A stretch of DNA of 64,000 nucleotides from Mycolicibacterium sp. CBMA 234. Lineage in GTDB: Bacteria > Actinomycetota > Actinomycetes > Mycobacteriales > Mycobacteriaceae. Location of the stretch: contig NZ_MPKW01000001.1 in NCBI RefSeq assembly GCF_009729415.1, positions 248,001 through 312,000 of the forward strand, read 5' to 3'. Every line of letters starts with the position of its first letter. Position 1 is the stretch's first letter. Under the pieces are notes generated by a model that did not search any database, was not told where the DNA came from, and worked only from the letters and a program-made list of their open reading frames with translations. This document shows positions 26,757 to 35,515 of this stretch, one piece after another. The position numbers were made by a program, and so were the translations under genes.

Positions 26757-29054
26757 GTGCCGATCGCCCCGACCTATCCAGGCGTTTATGTCGAGGAACT
26801 GCCCAGCGGCGTCCACACCATCACCGGGGTGTCGACCGCCGTTACGGCGTTTCTCGGCTACTTCTTGCAGGGTCCGATGGACACTGCTGTTCAGATCTTC
26901 AGCGTCGCCGACCTAGAGCGAAATTTTGGGCCCCTGGCCATCAATAGCGAAGCCGGATACGGGATCCGGCAGTTCTTCGCCAACGGTGGTGCCGAGGCCT
27001 GGGTGGTGCGCGTGGCTTCGTCCACTACCGCAGTTCCACTAGGGCTAGCTGCGATAGAGATGGGTGATGCGCCGACTGGCGGCACCGGAATCCTGACTGC
27101 CGTAGCGTCCAGCCCCGGGGCATGGGGAAATCTGCTCCGGCTCGGCGTCGACTACAACACCGCTTCCACGGGCGCCGGCTTCAATCTCACTGTCACGCTT
27201 GTCGATAACAGCTCACCGCCGAACACCGTCGCCACCGAAACGTACCGGAACCTGGTGCTCGATTCGACCAGCTCGAGCTATGCGCCGGCGGTGGTCAACG
27301 CGGCATCAGCGCTCATTCAGCTTGCGGCGGTGGGCACCCCGACAAAGACGGACCGCCCCGCACCGACAGGCACCGTCGGCGGCGACATCAGCGGTCTGGA
27401 CCTCACCACCGTTCATGACCAGACAATGACAGTGAAGCTCGGCGGCGCCCAGGTCGGCAGCACCGTCACCTATCCCGCCACTGCGCCGACCAGCCTCACC
27501 GAACTCGCCTCGACGCTGCAGGGGTTGCTGCAGACACAAGGCACCCCGCCGGCGATCCCGGCCACCACTGTCTCCGTGATTGCCGGATCCACCACCGCAC
27601 TACAGATTTCGTCGCCATCGCATCAGTCGACCGACACCTTCACCTTCGCCGGCAACCTGGCTACCAGCCTCAAATTGAGCACCGGCGCCGCGACGGGCAC
27701 AAAGAGCGGCAACCTCAACGGGTTGACGCTCGGTGCACTGCCCAACGAGACGATGACGGTCGAGTTGGACGGCAACAGCCTCGGCACGGTCACCTACCCA
27801 GCGGCAGCGCCAACGGATCTCGCTGACCTCGCCGCGACATTGCAGCAGCAGCTGCAGACGTTGCCCGGGACACCGATCGCCGACGCGGTAGTGACCCTGG
27901 TACCCGGCACCGGCGCCACTGCTGCGCTTCAGGTGTCCACGGTGTCGGCGACACCCGCTGCTGCGTTCGCCTTCAGCGGCACACTGGCCGACGTTCTCGA
28001 GCTGAGCACGGCCGCGGGCAACGTGCAGCAGTACGCGCTGGGCGGCACGGTGGCGCTAGCCCAGAAAGTGCCGCCCAATGCCCCACCGTTCACCTCGAAC
28101 GTCGGAGGTGACGGTGGTCAGCCCGATGCTCTCGCCCTCCAGGGGAACCAGGGCCACAAGACGGGCATGTACGCGCTCGACAACGCGCCAGGTTTCAACA
28201 TCCTCTGCGTGCCCGACACAATGAACCTGTCCGACACCGCGGCGTCGGCCGTCATCACCCAGGCGGCGGGTTACTGCCAAACCAAGTACGCGTTCCACGT
28301 CGTGGACGTGCCGCAGAATCCAAGCGGTGGCGCCGCCAGTCAGGCGCTGCGGGAGTCGGTCACCGGCATCCAAACCTGGATGGCCGCCAATGCGACACTG
28401 CGCAGCAGCTATGCGGCCCTGTACTACCCGCGACCGCAAATTCCCGACCCGCTCAACGGTTTCCGGCTGCGCCCGGTCGCCTCAAGTGGAACCTTGGCCG
28501 GGCTGTATGCGCAAACCGATGGCACTCGAGGCGTGTGGAAGGCACCTGCCGGCACCGCCGCTGTACTGAAGAACGTGCCAGCACTGGGGTATGTACTCAA
28601 CGACCCCGAGAACGGTGTGCTCAACCAGGTCGGCATCAACTGTCTGCGCAGTCTGCCGGTGTACGGCAATATCTGCTGGGGATCACGGACGCTCGACGGC
28701 GCCGATCAGCTTGAGTCGCAATGGAAATACATTCCGGTGCGCCGGTTGGCCAACTACATCGAGGCCAGTCTGTATCAAGGCATCCAGTGGGTGGTGTTCG
28801 AACCCAATGACGAGCCGCTGTGGTCGCAGATCCGGCTCAACGTCGGCACTTTCATGCAGCAGCTGTTCGAAAAGGGCGCGTTCCAGGGCACTACGCCGAA
28901 GAGCGCCTACTTCGTGAAGTGCGATTCGGAATCGACTTCCCAGGCCGATATCGACCAAGGGATCGTCAACATCATCGTTGGCTTCGCGCCGCTGCTTCCC
29001 GCCGAATTCGTCATTTTGCAGATCCAGCAGATCGCCGGGCAGTCGCCGACCTAA
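26757..29054 (+). CDS. eCIS contractile tail sheath protein with duplicated insertion domain
   Basis: 765 aa, long for a sheath. The N-terminus TYPGVYVEELPSGVHTITGVSTAVTAFLG and the C-terminal half (about 440-765, with NDPENGVLNQVGINCLRSLPVYGNICWG and RRLANYIEASLYQGIQWVVFEPND) are typical of phage/Afp/PVC sheaths, which contract to drive the tube. Residues about 212-310 and 321-419 form two copies of a Thr/Ala-rich beta-type domain (SGLDL.../NGLTL... to LKLSTGA/LELSTAA), an insertion probably exposed on the sheath exterior. GTG start with a very strong ribosome binding site. First gene of the structural operon. Confidence 0.93.
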   Translation: MPIAPTYPGVYVEELPSGVHTITGVSTAVTAFLGYFLQGPMDTAVQIFSVADLERNFGPLAINSEAGYGIRQFFANGGAEAWVVRVASSTTAVPLGLAAIEMGDAPTGGTGILTAVASSPGAWGNLLRLGVDYNTASTGAGFNLTVTLVDNSSPPNTVATETYRNLVLDSTSSSYAPAVVNAASALIQLAAVGTPTKTDRPAPTGTVGGDISGLDLTTVHDQTMTVKLGGAQVGSTVTYPATAPTSLTELASTLQGLLQTQGTPPAIPATTVSVIAGSTTALQISSPSHQSTDTFTFAGNLATSLKLSTGAATGTKSGNLNGLTLGALPNETMTVELDGNSLGTVTYPAAAPTDLADLAATLQQQLQTLPGTPIADAVVTLVPGTGATAALQVSTVSATPAAAFAFSGTLADVLELSTAAGNVQQYALGGTVALAQKVPPNAPPFTSNVGGDGGQPDALALQGNQGHKTGMYALDNAPGFNILCVPDTMNLSDTAASAVITQAAGYCQTKYAFHVVDVPQNPSGGAASQALRESVTGIQTWMAANATLRSSYAALYYPRPQIPDPLNGFRLRPVASSGTLAGLYAQTDGTRGVWKAPAGTAAVLKNVPALGYVLNDPENGVLNQVGINCLRSLPVYGNICWGSRTLDGADQLESQWKYIPVRRLANYIEASLYQGIQWVVFEPNDEPLWSQIRLNVGTFMQQLFEKGAFQGTTPKSAYFVKCDSESTSQADIDQGIVNIIVGFAPLLPAEFVILQIQQIAGQSPT

Positions 29055-29068
29055 AGGAGCAGCCTCGC

Positions 29069-29596
29069 ATGGCCGAATTCACCGTCAACCCAACCCGTTT
29101 CGATCCGTACAAGAACTTCAAGTTCCGGATCAAATGGGACGGTCACTATGTCGCAGGCGTCAGCAAATGCTCGGTGCTCAAGCGCACCACCGAGGTGGTC
29201 AAACACCGCGAGGGCGGCGATCCGAGCAAGACCCGCAAGTCGCCAGGACGTACCGACTACGACGCCGTCACACTTGAGCGGGGCGTCACACACGACACCG
29301 CGTTCGAAGACTGGGCGAACAAGGTGTGGAGCCTGGGTGCCGGCCCAGGCTCGGAGGTGTCGCTGAAGGATTTCCGCAAGGACATCATCCTGGACATCTT
29401 CAATGAGGCCGGCCAGAAGGTCATCTCCTACAAGATCTTTCGCTGCTGGCCATCGGAATACCAAGCCGTGCCCGACTTCGACGCCAACGCCAACGCAGTT
29501 GCCATCCAGCACCTCAAACTCGAATGCGAAGGCTGGCAACGCGACTTGTCGGTGACCGAGCCCGCCGAACCCATCGTCAACGTTCCGGTCTCGTGA
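29069..29596 (+). CDS. eCIS inner tube protein (T4 gp19-like)
   Basis: 175 aa from ATG 29069 with AAAGGAG immediately after the sheath stop. Sequence features such as VNPTRFDPYKNFKFRIKWDG, VSKCSVLKRTTEVVKHREGGDPSKTRKSPGRTDYDAVTLERGVTHD and ILDIFNEAGQKVISYKIFRCWPSEYQAVPDFDA-type segments identify the phage T4-like tube family (PF06841). It stacks as hexamers to form the cargo conduit. Only one such gene is seen; Afp/PVC clusters usually carry two or three tube paralogues. Confidence 0.93.
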   Translation: MAEFTVNPTRFDPYKNFKFRIKWDGHYVAGVSKCSVLKRTTEVVKHREGGDPSKTRKSPGRTDYDAVTLERGVTHDTAFEDWANKVWSLGAGPGSEVSLKDFRKDIILDIFNEAGQKVISYKIFRCWPSEYQAVPDFDANANAVAIQHLKLECEGWQRDLSVTEPAEPIVNVPVS

Positions 29597-29602
29597 CAAA
29601 CC

Positions 29603-30298
29603 ATGACGCCGTCGGTCCCACGTGCAGAAGCCGTGCTGCAGGTCTGGGAACGCGGGCGCCACGAACATCCCATCGACCGCGCCCTGACCATCCTGTCCCT
29701 GTTCGGCGGGCAGCCCCGTCATGAGCTGGCGGCGATGTCGGTGGAACGTCGCGATGCGCAGTTACTAGGCTGGCGTACTGCGCTTTTCGGTGATCGGCTA
29801 CCCGGCTACTCGTGCTGCCCACAGTGCGGTTGCGGAGTCGACGTGGCGCTGAGCATTGATGCCGAGGACGCCCCGGACGGGCCCGTCACGATTGACGTCG
29901 CCGGCCGAACCGTGACGGCGCGCATGCCGACGACGCTGGATCTGGTCGCCGTCGCCGGGTGCGCCAGCATCGAAGAGTCAAGCGCGGGCCTGGTGACCCG
30001 CTGCATCGAGGACGGCACCCAGGAAATAGACACCGAGCTGGCCCGAGCGGTGGAGGCCGAGTGGGAGCGCCGGGCGCGGTTGTCGGCCGGTGTAGTGCTC
30101 TTGGCCTGCCCGGACTGTTACCACCACTGGAGTCTGGGCATCGACATCGCCGAATTCCTTTGGCGCGAACTCGAAATCCACGCTATCCGGCTGGTCGGTG
30201 AAGTCGATTTGTTGGCCCGCCGCTACGGCTGGAGTGAACCCGAAATCCTTGCCCTGAGCACCGCGCGGCGCAGGCTGTATCTGGGGCTGGCTTCGTGA
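29603..30298 (+). CDS. T4 gp26-like baseplate hub assembly chaperone with two CxxC motifs
   Basis: 231 aa. An N-terminal helix-rich stretch (ERGRHEHPIDRALTILSLFG) is followed by CPQCGC near residue 73 and CPDCYHHW near residue 170, a split zinc ribbon. The end WRELEIHAIRLVGEVDLLARRYGWSEPEILALS is characteristic of the eCIS proteins assigned to the T4 baseplate-hub chaperone family (PF12322). Starts six bases after the tube stop; its stop overlaps the next GTG. Expected to help baseplate hub assembly rather than be a major particle component. Confidence 0.8.
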   Translation: MTPSVPRAEAVLQVWERGRHEHPIDRALTILSLFGGQPRHELAAMSVERRDAQLLGWRTALFGDRLPGYSCCPQCGCGVDVALSIDAEDAPDGPVTIDVAGRTVTARMPTTLDLVAVAGCASIEESSAGLVTRCIEDGTQEIDTELARAVEAEWERRARLSAGVVLLACPDCYHHWSLGIDIAEFLWRELEIHAIRLVGEVDLLARRYGWSEPEILALSTARRRLYLGLAS

Positions 30299-30993
30299 CA
30301 CCCGGTTACGCCTCGACGCTGGTGGCCCGCAGTCGCGGACAGGTACCGCTGCTGCTGCCGCCTACTCCGTCGCGGTTCGAGCCCGACGGTCATGTGGCCA
30401 ACCCGCTTGAGGACGTGGCGGTGATCGAGCAGCCCACCCCTGCAGGCCGGAACCCCAACCCGACCATGTCCAAGCGGACGACGGCCGACGTGGGTCTCGA
30501 CCCGGATACTCCCCCGCTCCTGGGCGTGCAGCCCGCTCCGGTCAGTCCCGTGCGCAACGATATCCCGAGTATTGCAACGCAATCCGATACAGCCGGACCG
30601 CCGGACAAGCTCCGCGAGACACCCAGCCCGGCAGCAGACCTCGACGCGCCATTGATGCCCGCCCAGGGCCTAGCCGCGCCAAACGTCCCGAAAGCACCGT
30701 TCTCCGCTGCAGTCGATGGCCCGTCCTGGACTGTCGAAGCTACGCGGGCTACCCCGGAGCCGCTCCCGTCGGCCGAACCCATCGTCGCCGCCCGACGGGT
30801 GGACAGTCAGCAGCGGTGGACAGCGCGAACGCCGGAGAACCGGAGTCAGGACGATCCACCGATTGTGGTGCGGATCGGTCGGCTCGACGTGCGCGCGGTC
30901 CAGGCGCCGCCAGCGCCGCGCCCGCAGCCCCGTCCTCGTGCGGCTTCTGGCCCCACCCTCGAAGAGCGACTGGCAGCGAGGGACCGGCAATGA
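30295..30993 (+). CDS. Proline-rich disordered eCIS linker protein
   Basis: 232 aa, largely low-complexity Pro/Ala/Asp/Arg sequence, probably disordered. Only the C-terminus looks conserved: PIVVRIGRLDVRAVQAP, a Pro/Arg stretch, then LEERLAARD. I recognise this IGR(I/L)-x-VRA pattern as recurrent in eCIS gene clusters next to the Pvc16-like gene. GTGA overlap with the upstream gene and ATGA with the next. It may be a flexible tether in the baseplate or cap; the function is unknown. Confidence 0.7.
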   Translation: MTPGYASTLVARSRGQVPLLLPPTPSRFEPDGHVANPLEDVAVIEQPTPAGRNPNPTMSKRTTADVGLDPDTPPLLGVQPAPVSPVRNDIPSIATQSDTAGPPDKLRETPSPAADLDAPLMPAQGLAAPNVPKAPFSAAVDGPSWTVEATRATPEPLPSAEPIVAARRVDSQQRWTARTPENRSQDDPPIVVRIGRLDVRAVQAPPAPRPQPRPRAASGPTLEERLAARDRQ

Positions 30994-32303
30994 GCACGGC
31001 GCTGGCCATCGCGGCAACCACCCGGGTGCTCGGCTCGCTCATCGACCAGAACATTCAGCGGGCGAATATCGCCAACGTTCTCGGCGGGCTGCCGCCGTAT
31101 GTGACGACGCTGGCGCCCGACCAGCTCGAGGCTCCGGCTGAGGAGGCCGCCAAGCTGTCGCTGTTCCTCTACCACGTCACATACAACCAGGGCTGGCGCG
31201 AGGTCGGGCTCCCGTCACGTAACTCGGCCGGGATCGGCGTCGACCGACCGCCGTTGGCGCTAGACCTGCACTACCTCCTGATTGCCTATGGGGTGACGGA
31301 CTACGTGCCGCAAATGCTGCTCGGGTTGGGCATGCAGGCCCTGCACGAGAACCCGTTCTTGACCCGCGACGAGATCGCCACGGTGTTCAACCCACCGCCG
31401 CCGAATCCGACTCCGCTGCCCCCTATAGATAAGGCGATGGCCTCCGCCAAACTGGACGCCCAGGTGGAGATGATCAAGGTGACGCCAGAACCGCTGACCA
31501 CCGAAGACCTGTCCAAGCTGTGGACTGCGTTCGGCGGAAAGTTTCGCCCGTCGGCCGGTTACTCGGCGACCGTGGTGCTCATCGAAAGCACGGCGCCAAT
31601 TCAAAGCGCACTGCCGGTCACCCAGCCACCCAACCTGCTGGTCGTCCAGTTCGCGGAGCCGATGATCACCGCGGTGACACCACAATTCGTCACCTGGGCG
31701 CCAAATCCGTTGTCAGTCAAACTGACCGGAACAAACTTGATGGTGCCCGGTTCGGTGGCCGAGTTCTCCAACAACCTGGGCGCTCCGCAAACCCCACTAC
31801 CGGTAGGCAACGGCGCGAGCCAGGCCACGGTGACGCTCCCGGCGCTGCCTGCCGGCATGAACACGGTGCAGATCGTGCAGCACGCCGCAATCGGGGCTCC
31901 ACCTCCCAAGACCGTCGTCCACTCCAACTCGGCGCTGTTCTACTTGCAACCCGTGATCCGCCAGGACCCAAATCCGCCGTATGAAGCCGTGATCGTGGTT
32001 GGCCCGGTCGACCACAGCACGACTCCACCGCAGACTCCGATCACCGTCCAACTCGACCCCGTCCTGAACAACACCCAAAAGGTGCAGCTGCTGCTCAACG
32101 AGTTGAATCCGCCGGGAGGCGCTGCGCCACAAGCGTTCACTTTCGACGCCGCCCCCAACGACATCAGCGCCAACAGCGTCACGTTCTATACGGCCGGCGT
32201 ATCGGGCACCTATCTGGTGCGGGTCCGGGTGGACGGGGCTGCCACCCAGCTCGAGATCGACACGACGACCAAGGCGTTCGTCAGTCCGGCAGTGACGCTA
32301 TGA
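30990..32303 (+). CDS. eCIS tail terminator/cap protein (Pvc16/Afp16-like, DUF4255)
   Basis: 437 aa from ATG 30990. The N-terminal ~190 residues (ATTRVLGSLIDQNIQRANIANVL..., LSLFLYHVTYNQGWREVGLPSRN, PPLALDLHYLLIAYG) are a DUF4255/Pvc16-N domain, which caps the sheath-tube end and stops polymerisation. The C-terminal half is beta-rich with IPT/TIG-like repeats (PQFVTWAPNPLSVKLTGTNL, LPAGMNTVQIVQH). An open frame extends upstream to 30816 but overlaps the Pro-rich gene; the ATGA overlap supports 30990. Confidence 0.9.
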   Translation: MSTALAIAATTRVLGSLIDQNIQRANIANVLGGLPPYVTTLAPDQLEAPAEEAAKLSLFLYHVTYNQGWREVGLPSRNSAGIGVDRPPLALDLHYLLIAYGVTDYVPQMLLGLGMQALHENPFLTRDEIATVFNPPPPNPTPLPPIDKAMASAKLDAQVEMIKVTPEPLTTEDLSKLWTAFGGKFRPSAGYSATVVLIESTAPIQSALPVTQPPNLLVVQFAEPMITAVTPQFVTWAPNPLSVKLTGTNLMVPGSVAEFSNNLGAPQTPLPVGNGASQATVTLPALPAGMNTVQIVQHAAIGAPPPKTVVHSNSALFYLQPVIRQDPNPPYEAVIVVGPVDHSTTPPQTPITVQLDPVLNNTQKVQLLLNELNPPGGAAPQAFTFDAAPNDISANSVTFYTAGVSGTYLVRVRVDGAATQLEIDTTTKAFVSPAVTL

Positions 32304-34231
32304 GCGCGGGTACCGTCACCGATTCGCCAACCCCGGCCGACGAATGGTTGACCGACAACCAGCGTGCCTTGATGGCCGAGGTCGCGACAGTAGGAGCCGC
32401 CCTGCGCGGCGAGCCGCCTGATGCCCTTCCGCGAGCAGCGCGATCCAGTGCACTTGACGCGGTGTGTCGTACTTTCAGCCTGTCGGACTTCGAGAGATCG
32501 ATCGTAATTGCCTGTGCGGCAAACGAACTAGACGGTCAATTCACCGAGCAGCTGGCCGCAGCGCACGGCCAGCCGGTCCCGACCTTCGGGCTGTGCCTGG
32601 CGGCACTCCCCGATGCCCACTGGAGTGCCCTGCTCCCGGATGCACCGCTGCGGTTCTGGCATCTCATTCAGCTAGGCCCGGGTGAGCTGACGACAGCTCC
32701 GTTGCACATCGACGAATGGCTGCTGCACGTCCTGACCGGGGCATTCGGGCTCGACCAACGACTGGCCCCGCTGCTGACGCGGATCGACGACCTGCCGACG
32801 TCGACAGCCGGCGCCCAACACGCGGCCGAGGAACTGAGCAATGCCTGGTTGCAGCCGCTGACTCCGGCGCCGGTAATGCTGCGGGGCGGCGCGCGAGGTT
32901 CGGCGCGCACCATCGTGGCCGACGCCTGCCGACGACTGGACTGGCAACCGTACGTGCTCAATGCCGCCGACCTACCCGGCCCCGCAGCCGAGCAGGACAC
33001 CCTGGCTCGGCTATGGCAGCGCATGGCGATGCTGCATGGCGCGGCATTGCTGCTGGAATGCCACGACGCCGGCGATGCCGCCATCCAGGCTAGTCTCGAC
33101 CGGTTCGTTGATCGGCTATCGACGCCCACTGCGGTGGCCGCCGACATCGGTCGGCTCGGCTCCCGCCCGGCGTTGACCATCGACACCGCCACACCGAGTC
33201 CCCAAGAGCAGCGCGAACTTTGGCAGTCCGTGCTGACCGATGACGTGAACTCGGCGGTGGTCAATGACACGCTGGACCGCGTTGTCGACCAGTTCGACAT
33301 GGACGCCAAATCGATCGCAGTGGCGGCGGCGCGGGCCATCCTGGACACCCAGACTGACGACAGGCTTCCCGACCTCGGTTCGGCGATCTGGCAGGCCTGC
33401 CGGCACACCAGCCGCGGTGGCCTGGACCAGCTCGCGCAACGGCTGGAGTCCACCGCCACTTTCGACGACCTGGTGCTGCCGGCGGAGCAGCGCGCACTGT
33501 TGGCCGATATTCTTGCTCACGTTCGGCACCGGGGCCTGGTGTACCGCGACTGGCGCATGTCGGGCCCGTCTTCGCGCGGCCTGGGCGTCAGCGTGCTGTT
33601 CGCGGGACCAAGTGGTACCGGCAAGACCCTGGCCGCTGAGGTACTGGCCAACGCCCTGGCCCTGGACCTGTACCGCATCGACCTGAGCCAGGTGGTGAGC
33701 AAGTACATAGGCGAGACCGAGAAGAACCTGCGCCGCGTCTTCGACGCCGCCACCACCAGCGGGGCCGTCCTGCTGTTCGACGAGGCCGACGCTCTGTTCG
33801 GCAAGCGCAGCGAGGTCCGCGACAGTCACGACCGGTACGCCAACGTCGAAATCAGCTACCTGCTACAGGCGATGGAGTCCTACCGGGGCCTGGCGGTGCT
33901 CACCACCAACATGCGCAGCGCTCTCGATTCGGCTTTCCAGCGCCGACTGCGCTTCGTGGTCACCTTTCCGTTCCCCGGGCCCGCCGAGCGAGCCGAGATC
34001 TGGCGGCGCGCCTTCCCGCCGGCCACTCCGACTGCCGAACTGAACCACGCCAAGCTCGCCCAACTGGCCGTCGCCGGCGGCAACATCCGTTCAATCGCCG
34101 TGCAGGCGGCCTTCGTCGCCGCCGAGGCGGGCGTACCGGTTGGTATGCGTGAGGTGCTGCGCGCCGCGGCAGCCGAGTACACAAAGCTCGAGCGCCCGCT
34201 CACCGACACCGAGATCAGAGGCTGGACATGA
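32300..34231 (+). CDS. eCIS AAA+ ATPase (Pvc15/Afp15-like)
   Basis: 643 aa. The C-terminal AAA module is intact: Walker A GPSGTGKT at 435-442, Walker B LLFDEADA at 491-498, then arginine-finger region LDSAFQRRLRFVVTFPFP. The N-terminal half carries a degenerate second AAA-like segment (VMLRGGARGSARTIV near 192), so the protein looks like a tandem AAA with a dead first module. Such ATPases are conserved in eCIS loci and are thought to act in assembly or cargo handling. ATGA overlaps on both sides. Confidence 0.92.
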   Translation: MSAGTVTDSPTPADEWLTDNQRALMAEVATVGAALRGEPPDALPRAARSSALDAVCRTFSLSDFERSIVIACAANELDGQFTEQLAAAHGQPVPTFGLCLAALPDAHWSALLPDAPLRFWHLIQLGPGELTTAPLHIDEWLLHVLTGAFGLDQRLAPLLTRIDDLPTSTAGAQHAAEELSNAWLQPLTPAPVMLRGGARGSARTIVADACRRLDWQPYVLNAADLPGPAAEQDTLARLWQRMAMLHGAALLLECHDAGDAAIQASLDRFVDRLSTPTAVAADIGRLGSRPALTIDTATPSPQEQRELWQSVLTDDVNSAVVNDTLDRVVDQFDMDAKSIAVAAARAILDTQTDDRLPDLGSAIWQACRHTSRGGLDQLAQRLESTATFDDLVLPAEQRALLADILAHVRHRGLVYRDWRMSGPSSRGLGVSVLFAGPSGTGKTLAAEVLANALALDLYRIDLSQVVSKYIGETEKNLRRVFDAATTSGAVLLFDEADALFGKRSEVRDSHDRYANVEISYLLQAMESYRGLAVLTTNMRSALDSAFQRRLRFVVTFPFPGPAERAEIWRRAFPPATPTAELNHAKLAQLAVAGGNIRSIAVQAAFVAAEAGVPVGMREVLRAAAAEYTKLERPLTDTEIRGWT

Positions 34232-34500
34232 GCCGCCGCATCGAAGTAGTCATCGACGAGCTGGTCCTGCACGGTTTCGAACCCCACCGAAGTCAGGCCA
34301 TCGCCGCGGGTCTGCGCACCGAACTGGCTGTGGCACTGGCCAATTGGCGGCCAACCTCCGGCGCCGACATTGATCGCGTGGATGCCGGGGCCATCAGCCA
34401 CGACGGACGGGCGACACCGCGCGCCCTGGGAGAGACGGTGGCCCGCCACGTCGCCCACGCGCTGCCCACCGGCCCCGCAGCACCCAAAGGTCCACGCTGA
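34228..34500 (+). CDS. Small conserved eCIS-associated protein
   Basis: 90 aa. The N-terminus RIEVVIDELVLHGFEPHRSQAIAAGLRTELAVALANW is a pattern I associate with short proteins found in phage-tail-like clusters; the rest is probably flexible. It overlaps the ATPase stop (ATGA) and the next start (TGATG). The function is unknown; the position suggests a partner of the ATPase or of the tube-adaptor protein that follows. Confidence 0.7.
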   Translation: MSRRIEVVIDELVLHGFEPHRSQAIAAGLRTELAVALANWRPTSGADIDRVDAGAISHDGRATPRALGETVARHVAHALPTGPAAPKGPR

Positions 34501-35135
34501 TGGCGCTCCTCAAAGGCGGGCTGGTTCTCGTCGACTACAACACCGGCGCGGTGCAGCGGGTAATTCCGTTGCAGTACAACCCAGAAACGCTGAACCGGTC
34601 CCTTCAGGTGCAAGGTATCGGCGCGGAATCCGGCCCGCACGTGGACCAGATGCGGCTCAAGGGACCACCGATCGAAACCTACAAACTCGACGCCGAGATC
34701 GATGCGGCCGACCAACTCGACGGCGGCGACCCCGTGGTCACCGCCTCGGGCATCGAACCCGCGCTGGCCGCCCTGGAAACCGTCATCTACCCCAGCAGCA
34801 CCCAACTGCAACAGTCCTACTCGATGGCCCAGCAGGGCACTCTCGAGATCATCCCGATGGACGCCCCGCTCGTGCTCTTTGTGTGGAGCAAGGAACGCAT
34901 CGTGCCCGTGAAGGTCACCGAGTTCAGCATCACTGAAGAGATGTTCGACTCGCACCTGAACCCGATCCGGGCAAAAGTCTCACTGGGGCTGCGGGTACTC
35001 ACCATTGACGACATCGCGTTCGATTCTGTGGCCGGCAGCATCTACATGACCTACCAGCAGCGCAAGGAGCAGCTGGCTGCGCGCTCACCCGCCGGATCCC
35101 TGTCGGCGTTCGGCATCAGCGGGGTACTGCCATGA
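34500..35135 (+). CDS. eCIS tube-baseplate adaptor (CIS_tube domain, Afp7-like)
   Basis: 211 aa. VIPLQYNPETLNRSLQVQGIGA, the DQMRLKGPPIETYKLDAEIDA segment and VTEFSITEEMFDSHLNPIRAKVSLGLRVL are the hallmarks of the contractile-injection-system tube protein N-terminal domain (PF19266), usually the first half of a LysM protein linking tube and baseplate hub. Here the LysM part is encoded by the separate, overlapping next gene, so the classical Afp7 two-domain protein appears split. Confidence 0.9.
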   Translation: MALLKGGLVLVDYNTGAVQRVIPLQYNPETLNRSLQVQGIGAESGPHVDQMRLKGPPIETYKLDAEIDAADQLDGGDPVVTASGIEPALAALETVIYPSSTQLQQSYSMAQQGTLEIIPMDAPLVLFVWSKERIVPVKVTEFSITEEMFDSHLNPIRAKVSLGLRVLTIDDIAFDSVAGSIYMTYQQRKEQLAARSPAGSLSAFGISGVLP

Positions 35136-35515
35136 CCACAGACCCGTCGTCGCTGCTGGCGCAACTGCTGCGCGCCGGCGCGATCACCTCACAGAGCTTC
35201 GGCCCGGAGAGCCGCTACTACGGACTGCCGCTACAGTCACTGACGACCTCCGCGGGTGCCCAAATTCGTTACGTGTCAAGGCGGTTCATCCCACCGCCGA
35301 CCGATTACGCAGTGCTGCAGCTATATCGGGTCAAGCAAGGGGACCGCGTCGACGTCGTCGCGGCTGCGGTGCTCGGAAACCCGTTGTCGTACTGGCAACT
35401 ATGCGATGCCAACGCTTCGACCCAGCCCCCCGACGTCGTTGCGATTCCCGGCGCGTTCATCACCGTCACGCTGCCCGCCGGCGTGCCCGGATCGTCAGGA
35501 GCGACGGGGTCGTGA
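35132..35515 (+). CDS. LysM-like baseplate protein (second half of an Afp7-type adaptor)
   Basis: 127 aa. VLQLYRVKQGDRVDVVAAAVLGNPLSYWQLCDANA resembles the LysM-like fold of phage gpX/gp53 tail proteins, which grip the baseplate hub. It is preceded by SRYYGLPLQSLTT and RYVSRRFIPPPTDY, common in eCIS LysM-type proteins. ATGA overlap upstream and GTGA overlap with the hub gene downstream. Confidence 0.82.
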   Translation: MTTDPSSLLAQLLRAGAITSQSFGPESRYYGLPLQSLTTSAGAQIRYVSRRFIPPPTDYAVLQLYRVKQGDRVDVVAAAVLGNPLSYWQLCDANASTQPPDVVAIPGAFITVTLPAGVPGSSGATGS

